Source: CAZDRI01 sp964508055
GTDB lineage: Bacteria > Pseudomonadota > Gammaproteobacteria > PS1 > Pseudothioglobaceae
Length of the DNA: 11,422 bases
Assembly (NCBI GenBank): GCA_964508055.1
Contig: CAZDRI010000037.1
Coordinates: 1 to 11,422 of the forward strand
Reading direction: 5' to 3'
The notes beneath the pieces are model-generated. The model was not told the DNA's origin and ran no database searches. It worked only from the letters and a program-made list of their open reading frames with translations. This document shows positions 7,115 through 11,422 of the stretch, in pieces. Each line of letters opens with the position of its first letter. Positions within the stretch are counted from its first letter, which is position 1. Both the position numbers and the translations under genes were made by a program.

Positions 7115-7120
7115 TATAAT
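7115..7120 (+). promoter_or_regulatory. Candidate -10 box (TATAAT) for hemA-prfA
   Basis: A perfect TATAAT lies 71 bp upstream of the hemA ATG. The hexamer 17 bp further upstream (7092-7097) is AT-rich and a poor match to TTGACA; it overlaps the end of the palindrome at 7073-7093. Given the AT content the assignment is tentative. Confidence 0.35.
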
Positions 7121-7191
7121 TTTGTTTTCTATTGAAACTAAAACAATAGTTATTTTAAAATTTAATTACTTGTGTTAAGTATCATAATTAC

Positions 7192-8445
7192 ATGCAAATT
7201 TCTGTTTTAAGCATAAATCATACCAATGCTCCACTTGAAATAAGAGAGACTGTAACTTTTAGTCCTGAAAAATTAAAAGAACACTTAAAATCTCTTAACA
7301 ATATAAATGAAATAAATTCTTGTGCAATTTTATCTACTTGTAATCGCACAGAAATATATATTGCATCTGAAGTGAAAAATCTAAAAAACACTTTATTACA
7401 ATGGTTAAATAAAGCTCATAAAATCAATGATATTGATTTAGCTGAATACAGCAGTTATCATACAAATTACGATGCTGTAGTTCATATGTTTGCAGTAGCA
7501 TCAGGACTTAGCTCATTGGTAATAGGCGAGCCCCAAATCTTAGGACAATTAAAAGATGCATATCATACAGCTAAGAAAAACAAAACCTTAGATAAGACCT
7601 TAGAAAAATTATTTCAGCACACATTTTTAACAGCTAAAAAAATCCGCACTGAAACAAAAATAGGTTCATCACCAGTATCTGTTGCTTATTGCGCAGTAAA
7701 GCTTGCGGAAAAGATTTTTGCTGATATAGCTAATCAAACTGTATTACTCATAGGTGCTGGAGAGATGATTGAGTTAGCTGCACAGCACTTACATAATAAA
7801 AATATTAAAAATTTAATAGTAGCTAATAGGACTATTGAGCGTTCAGAGCATATTGCAAATTTATATAATGGTAAATCAATAAATTTAACTAAAATATCCA
7901 AATACATACATTTAGCTGATATTGTTATTTCATCTACTGCATCACCTGTGCCAATATTAGGTAAAGGTGTGGTTGAAACAGCTTTAAAAGAAAGAAAACA
8001 TAAACCTATGCTCATGTTAGATATTGCTGTGCCAAGAGATATTGAAAAAGAAGTTGGGCAATTAGATGATGTTTATTTATATACAATTGATGACTTAAAA
8101 CAAGTGGTTGAAACTAACTTACAAAATAGGCATCAAGAGAAAATCTTAGCTGAGGAAATAATAGAACAGCAAAGTAATATTTTTAATCATTGGCTATTAT
8201 CGCTGCCTAATGAAATTATTATTCAAAACTATAGAAATCAAGCCTATGAGATAAAAGAAAATGTTGTTAAGGCTTATATTAAAAAATTAGAAAATGGTGC
8301 TGACGAAAAAGAAGTATTATTGCAAATGGCTGATATTTTGACTAATAAGTTAATTCACAATCCATCAAAATCTTTAAAACAAAATAGCTGGGAAGAAAAA
8401 GACAAAGCTCTTAATGTTGCTAAGCAATTATTATTAAATGAATGA
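7192..8445 (+). CDS. hemA: Glutamyl-tRNA reductase
   Basis: HemA reduces glutamyl-tRNA(Glu) with NADPH to glutamate-1-semialdehyde, the first committed step of haem and other tetrapyrrole synthesis by the C5 pathway. The 417-residue protein is full length. The N-terminal catalytic domain has the INHTNAPLEIRE segment (8-19), the nucleophilic C50 in STCNRTEIY, H97, and the GEPQILGQ motif (111-118). The NADPH-binding domain has the Rossmann motif LLIGAGEM near 185-192, and a helical dimerisation domain follows. The ATG has no obvious Shine-Dalgarno sequence. It ends with an 8-nt overlap with prfA, the classical hemA-prfA coupling. It is divergent from the TPR-lolB operon. Haem supply fits the c-type cytochrome encoded further right. 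Confidence 0.97.
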   Translation: MQISVLSINHTNAPLEIRETVTFSPEKLKEHLKSLNNINEINSCAILSTCNRTEIYIASEVKNLKNTLLQWLNKAHKINDIDLAEYSSYHTNYDAVVHMFAVASGLSSLVIGEPQILGQLKDAYHTAKKNKTLDKTLEKLFQHTFLTAKKIRTETKIGSSPVSVAYCAVKLAEKIFADIANQTVLLIGAGEMIELAAQHLHNKNIKNLIVANRTIERSEHIANLYNGKSINLTKISKYIHLADIVISSTASPVPILGKGVVETALKERKHKPMLMLDIAVPRDIEKEVGQLDDVYLYTIDDLKQVVETNLQNRHQEKILAEEIIEQQSNIFNHWLLSLPNEIIIQNYRNQAYEIKENVVKAYIKKLENGADEKEVLLQMADILTNKLIHNPSKSLKQNSWEEKDKALNVAKQLLLNE

Positions 8446-9520
8446 ATCAATACTTAATAAGCTTGAACACTTTAGTTTAAGATTAGAGGAGTTAAATGCT
8501 CTTTTATCTGAGCCAGATATAAGTAGTGATGTTGATAAATTTAAAAATCTATCAATAGAACACTCCCAACTTATACCAATTTGTGAAAAATATGAAGAGT
8601 ATATAAAAACTGCAGAAGACATTGAAACTGCAAACCTAATGGCATCAGAAAATGACGCAGAAATGAAGCAAATGGCTCAAGAAGAGCTAAAAACTTTAAA
8701 AAAAGATTTAGCCGCTATTGAACTAGAATTTAAAAAACTTTTATTACCAAAAGATCCTAATGATACTCATAATGCTTATTTAGAAATAAGAGCAGGCACT
8801 GGTGGAGATGAAGCTAGCATTTTCTCTGGCGATTTATATAGGATGTATGCAAAATACGCTGAAAATCAAAATTGGAAGATAGAAACAATAAGTTCAAGTT
8901 TAGGAGACCATGGTGGTTTTAAAGAGATTATTGTAAAAATAAACGGCCGAGATGTTTACTCTAAACTTAAATTTGAATCAGGAGCCCACCGAGTACAAAG
9001 AGTCCCAGAGACAGAATCACAAGGTAGAGTCCATACCTCAGCTTGCACTGTTGCTATTATGCCAGAAGTTGAAAATATTGAAGAAATTGATATAGATATA
9101 AACGATGTCCGGGTTGATACCTTTCGTGCATCTGGTGCTGGCGGTCAACATGTAAATAAAACTGATTCTGCTATAAGACTTACTCATATCCCTTCTGGTA
9201 TTGTCGCTGAATGTCAAGATGATAGGTCCCAACATAAAAATAAAGCAAAAGCATTAAGCTTACTTGCTGCTAAGATTTTAGATATTGAACAACAAAAACA
9301 ACAAAGCGAACAAGCAAGTATGCGTAAAGAATTAGTAGGTAGTGGAGATAGATCTGAGCGAATACGCACTTATAATTACCCTCAAGGCAGAGTAACAGAT
9401 CATAGAATAAACTTAACTTTATATAAACTTGTAGAGATAATGGAAGGAGATTTGAATCAAATTATTGAACCTTTGGTTGTAGAAAATCAAACTCAACAAT
9501 TAGCAGAACTCAATCAATAA
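8438..9520 (+). CDS. prfA: Peptide chain release factor 1 (RF1)
   Basis: RF1 recognises UAA and UAG in the ribosomal A site and triggers hydrolysis of peptidyl-tRNA. The 360-residue protein is standard length. The anticodon-like tripeptide in the PxT position is P190-E191-T192 in the VPETES context, which marks RF1 rather than RF2 (SPF). The catalytic GGQ motif is at 235-237 in GAGGQHVNK; Q237 would be the site of methylation. The N-terminal helical domain includes the LSEPDISSD stretch. The start ATG lies inside hemA (8-nt overlap), so translation is likely coupled. The methyltransferase gene prmC, which usually follows prfA, is not here; yebC follows instead after 24 bp. Confidence 0.98.
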   Translation: MNESILNKLEHFSLRLEELNALLSEPDISSDVDKFKNLSIEHSQLIPICEKYEEYIKTAEDIETANLMASENDAEMKQMAQEELKTLKKDLAAIELEFKKLLLPKDPNDTHNAYLEIRAGTGGDEASIFSGDLYRMYAKYAENQNWKIETISSSLGDHGGFKEIIVKINGRDVYSKLKFESGAHRVQRVPETESQGRVHTSACTVAIMPEVENIEEIDIDINDVRVDTFRASGAGGQHVNKTDSAIRLTHIPSGIVAECQDDRSQHKNKAKALSLLAAKILDIEQQKQQSEQASMRKELVGSGDRSERIRTYNYPQGRVTDHRINLTLYKLVEIMEGDLNQIIEPLVVENQTQQLAELNQ

Positions 9521-9530
9521 TTATAAATTT

Positions 9531-9536
9531 AGAGGA
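9531..9536 (+). promoter_or_regulatory. Strong ribosome-binding site of yebC
   Basis: AGAGGA ends 8 nt before the yebC ATG at 9545 and is the best Shine-Dalgarno match in the left and central parts of the window. It fixes the start, which is also supported by the conserved MAGHSKW N-terminus. Confidence 0.7.
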
Positions 9537-9544
9537 AAATTAAA

Positions 9545-10285
9545 ATGGCAGGACATTCTAAATGGCACAATATCCAACACCGCAAAGGCGCCCAAGATGC
9601 TAAACGAGGTAAGATTTTTACCAAGATTATTAAAGAAATTGTAGTAGCTGCAAGATTAGGTGGTGGTGATGCAGATGCTAATCCTAGACTAAGAGGTGTT
9701 ATAGATAAAGCCCTAGCAGCTAATATGAAAAAAGATACCATTGATAATGCTATCAAAAGAGGCACAGGTGAATTAGAAGGAGTGAGTTATGAAGAAGCTC
9801 GTTATGAAGGTTATGGTCCTGCTGGTATTGCTATTATGGTTGATTGTTTAACTGATAATAAAAACCGCACAGTTGCTGAAGTACGCCATGCTTTTTCTAA
9901 ACATAACGGTAATTTGGGCACTGATGGTTCAGTAGCTTATCTTTTCACTAAACAAGGTTTTATTAATTTTGATGCTGGTGATGAAGATAAGATAATGGAA
10001 GTTGCTATAGATAGTGGAGCTGAAGATGTAGTTGCTAATGATGATGGCTCTATTGATGTTATAACTTCTCCTGAAGATTTTTTAGATATTAAGCAAAAAA
10101 TAACTGACTCAGGACTAAAACCTAGTTTAGCAGAAATATCTATGGAACCTGCAAGTCGTATAAATTTAAATTTAGCTGATGCTGAAAAATTTATAAAACT
10201 ATTAACTAAATTAGAAGATTTAGATGATACCCAAGAGGTTTATCATAATGCTGATATAACTGATGAAATTATGGAGCAGTTGTAA
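9545..10285 (+). CDS. yebC: YebC/TACO1 family translation factor (often annotated as transcriptional regulator)
   Basis: This is a 246-residue member of the highly conserved YebC family, full length. The N-terminal signature MAGHSKWHNIQHRKG is intact, followed by the KRGKIFTK segment and the middle domain block YEGYGPAGIAI and NRTVAEVRH. Older annotation calls it a DNA-binding regulator. Work on bacterial YebC and mitochondrial TACO1 supports a ribosome-associated role that relieves stalling at difficult stretches such as polyproline. It follows prfA by 24 bp in the same direction and may be cotranscribed. In many gammaproteobacteria yebC is followed by ruvC-ruvA-ruvB; here no ruvC follows, while ruvB lies on the other strand in the same window. 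Confidence 0.95.
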   Translation: MAGHSKWHNIQHRKGAQDAKRGKIFTKIIKEIVVAARLGGGDADANPRLRGVIDKALAANMKKDTIDNAIKRGTGELEGVSYEEARYEGYGPAGIAIMVDCLTDNKNRTVAEVRHAFSKHNGNLGTDGSVAYLFTKQGFINFDAGDEDKIMEVAIDSGAEDVVANDDGSIDVITSPEDFLDIKQKITDSGLKPSLAEISMEPASRINLNLADAEKFIKLLTKLEDLDDTQEVYHNADITDEIMEQL

Positions 10286-10357
10286 AAAAACAAAATTAAA
10301 AAAATCTAGCTGTTTTAAGTTGTAAAAAAAATTAATAAAATTACTTGATTTTTAAGA
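10278..10357. repeat. Degenerate 40-bp tandem duplication at yebC 3' end
   Basis: The 13-mer AGTTGTAAAAAAA occurs at 10278-10290, where it includes the yebC stop codon, and again at 10318-10330. What follows each copy is also similar (an ATTAA-rich stretch ending in TTTTAAG). This suggests a diverged direct duplication with a 40-bp period. The low complexity of the sequence weakens the case. Confidence 0.35.
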
Positions 10358-10362
10358 CAGTA

Positions 10363-10379
10363 TCTGAACTTGGTTCAGA
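10363..10379. repeat. REP-like hairpin, copy 1
   Basis: TCTGAAC (10363-10369) and GTTCAGA (10373-10379) form a perfect 7-bp stem with a 3-nt loop. The core resembles the CCTGAA...TTCAGG hairpins at 10421-10437 and the widespread class of short dispersed palindromes reading CTGAACTTG-TTCAG. It could help end transcription from yebC and the opposing gene, but no clean U-tract follows. Confidence 0.55.
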
Positions 10380-10405
10380 ATCTATAAAAGGCTTATAAGA
10401 TGCTG

Positions 10406-10495
10406 AAATGCTTTGGTCATCCTGAATTTATTTCAGGGCAGCATGACATAAAATGCTTTGGTCATCCTAGACTTGTTTCAGGGCAGTATTAATGG
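10406..10495. repeat. Two tandem 45-bp REP-like units
   Basis: Two units begin at 10406 and 10451. The first 18 bases (AAATGCTTTGGTCATCCT) and a later 11-base block (TTTCAGGGCAG) are identical; by eye 32 of the first 36 positions match. Unit 1 forms the hairpin CCTGAA (10421-10426) / TTCAGG (10432-10437), with outer arms GTCAT (10416-10420) / ATGAC (10443-10447). In unit 2 the left arm reads CCTAGA, so the stem is damaged. The layout is that of an intergenic palindromic repeat cluster between two convergent genes. Two copies with no spacers do not make a CRISPR array. Confidence 0.7.
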
Positions 10496-10521
10496 CGGTA
10501 TTTATCCATTTATTAATGCAA

Positions 10522-10881
10522 TTATTTTGCTATTTTATTAACATTTAAGTTTATAAGTAATATTTCAATATTCTTCAAAGAATTTTCTATATTTTGCAAA
10601 TGTTTTTCAATTTTCTCATAATGCCTAAAATTGTGTTGATTGTACCTTTTTTTATAATAATTACTTCTAGGCTTATTTTGCTTATACTTATTTCTTAGGT
10701 TGAGGTATGAATTTCCGTAACGATAACAGTTTTTATGTATATTTTTAAATTTTTTACTATGATATTTTTTGTATTGGACACAGTTTTTATAACCATCTTT
10801 AGTTTTGGTGTCAATATTAGCATTTGCTATGTTAATAAATAATGATAGTAAAGTGATAAAAACTAATTTAGTGAATTTCAT
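10522..10881 (-). CDS. Small secreted basic protein of unknown function
   Basis: I do not recognise a family. The 119-residue protein has a clear Sec signal peptide (K2, K5, hydrophobic core, cleavage after A-N-A at about residue 21). The mature part is rich in Lys, Tyr, Asn and His. Two cysteines (C34 and C52) lie in similar settings (NCVQY and NCYRY) and could form a disulfide or bind metal in the periplasm. The last 35 residues (YEKIEKHLQNIENSLKNIE...) have heptad spacing typical of a short coiled coil. It follows the cytochrome c gene by 12 bp, and its strong ribosome-binding site AAAGGAG (10895-10889) overlaps that gene's stop codon, so the two are coupled. The shared transcript and location hint at a common periplasmic task, but this is inference. 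Confidence 0.75.
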   Translation of the reverse strand: MKFTKLVFITLLSLFINIANANIDTKTKDGYKNCVQYKKYHSKKFKNIHKNCYRYGNSYLNLRNKYKQNKPRSNYYKKRYNQHNFRHYEKIEKHLQNIENSLKNIEILLINLNVNKIAK

Positions 10882-10888
10882 GATAATT

Positions 10889-10895
10889 CTCCTTT
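10889..10895 (-). promoter_or_regulatory. Ribosome-binding site overlapping the cytochrome c stop
   Basis: On the minus strand AAAGGAG ends 7 nt before the ATG of the small secreted protein. Its first two bases belong to the TAA stop of the cytochrome gene, an arrangement that favours translational coupling. Confidence 0.65.
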
Positions 10896-11337
10896 AATAT
10901 TTTATTTGACTATCTTTAAAAGCTTCATATTCTTTGCCTTTTTTTATATTTGACCAAAGACTTGCTACATAGTCTATAACAGCTTGTTTTTCTTTACTTG
11001 TTAATATATTTTTAAAAGCAGGCATTTTGCCAGCAATATTAGTTCCGCCTTCGCTTATAGTTTGCATAATATAGCCAAGTTGATGATGGTACACAGTGCC
11101 TGTTTTATCAAGTGGTGGAGGTGCATAATTTCCATCTTGTTGTGGTCTTTGCCATTCGTTTGTCATATTTCCGTTTTTTTTATTATGGCATTTACTACAA
11201 TGCTTGTTAAAAACTTGTTCACCAAAAGATACATTATTTTTTTTGACCTTGTCTTCTTTAGCACTGTTACACGCAATTAAATTCAATGTTAGTGTTATTA
11301 ATATTAGGAGTTTAAGTTTATTTTTTAAATTTTTCAT
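10894..11337 (-). CDS. Monohaem class I cytochrome c, predicted lipoprotein
   Basis: The protein is a small c-type cytochrome anchored by lipid on the periplasmic side of a membrane. Starting at the ATG at 11337 gives 147 residues: a Lys-rich N-terminus, a hydrophobic stretch, and the lipobox LIAC with the lipidated Cys at residue 23. An in-frame ATG at 11394 would add 19 residues, but these push the signal peptide inwards and look spurious; ATG at 11340 is also possible. The haem motif CSKCH is at residues 47-51 and the likely axial methionine is in GKMPAF (Met 104). The stretch YAPPPLDKTGTVYHH before ISEGG resembles a cytochrome subgroup often found beside copper-handling or respiratory genes. 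It would carry electrons, with partner unknown. It heads a two-gene unit. Confidence 0.85.
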   Translation of the reverse strand: MKNLKNKLKLLILITLTLNLIACNSAKEDKVKKNNVSFGEQVFNKHCSKCHNKKNGNMTNEWQRPQQDGNYAPPPLDKTGTVYHHQLGYIMQTISEGGTNIAGKMPAFKNILTSKEKQAVIDYVASLWSNIKKGKEYEAFKDSQIKY

Positions 11338-11422
11338 CATAAATTTTTTTAATAATATTTTCAACATTTTGTGTGCGTCCAATACATATTGCACTTTTTA
11401 TAATAATTATTTTCATTCATTT

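Noticed and set aside
7734..8015. Minus-strand ORFs inside hemA, prfA and yebC (also 8434-8622, 9038-9235, 9529-9765)
   Set aside because: All lie within strongly conserved genes on the other strand and have no recognisable motifs or ribosome-binding sites.
10406..10495. CRISPR array
   Set aside because: There are only two 45-bp units directly abutting, with no unique spacers and internal palindromes typical of REP-like elements.
10286..10521. Intrinsic terminator after yebC
   Set aside because: Hairpins exist (10363-10379, 10421-10437) but none is followed by a proper T-run, so they are listed as repeats rather than terminators.
11062..11280. Plus-strand ORF of 72 codons
   Set aside because: It is antisense to the cytochrome c gene, whose CxxCH and lipobox are clear.
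11338..11394. N-terminal extension of the cytochrome c from the ATG at 11394
   Set aside because: It would place 19 extra residues before an ordinary lipoprotein signal peptide and has no supporting ribosome-binding site.

Overview
The window is AT-rich (roughly 30% G+C by eye) bacterial DNA. The gene set (LolB-type outer-membrane lipoprotein, single-chain GcvP, HemA-PrfA, YebC) points to a proteobacterium, most likely a gammaproteobacterium with a low-G+C genome such as a marine or symbiont lineage. The lineage is inference from gene content and composition only.

Left end (1-1045): two small promiscuous-looking genes, a clan AA aspartic protease homologue and a one-domain cupin, lie head-to-tail on the minus strand. 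Between them is a textbook 57-bp integron attC site (519-575) with R''/L''/L'/R' boxes, a GTT core and an extrahelical G. A second, less regular attC-like hairpin follows the cupin (about 54-133). A lone GTTAGCC core marks the junction with the chromosome beside gcvP. I read this as two integron gene cassettes without an integrase in view (a CALIN-like element, i.e. a cluster of attC sites lacking an integrase) lodged just downstream of gcvP.

Centre (1078-7052, minus strand): four tightly coupled genes, transcribed TPR protein - lolB - ruvB - gcvP, with overlaps of 4, 4 and 8 nt. The TPR protein is exported and LolB is the lipoprotein receptor of the outer membrane, so the first two are envelope genes. 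RuvB (Holliday-junction motor) and GcvP (glycine decarboxylase) are unrelated in function and seem to have been joined to the operon secondarily.

A 139-bp divergent intergenic region (7053-7191) with an 8-bp-arm palindrome separates this operon from a plus-strand run hemA - prfA - yebC (7192-10285). These encode the first step of tetrapyrrole synthesis, peptide-chain release factor 1 and the YebC/TACO1 translation factor. hemA and prfA overlap by 8 nt; yebC has its own strong ribosome-binding site.

Right end (10286-11422): a 236-bp spacer holds three related REP-like hairpins, two of them in a 45-bp tandem repeat. It lies between the convergent yebC and a minus-strand pair: a monohaem cytochrome c lipoprotein followed, 12 bp later, by a small secreted basic protein of unknown function. 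No tRNA, rRNA, CRISPR array, transposase or integrase gene was seen.
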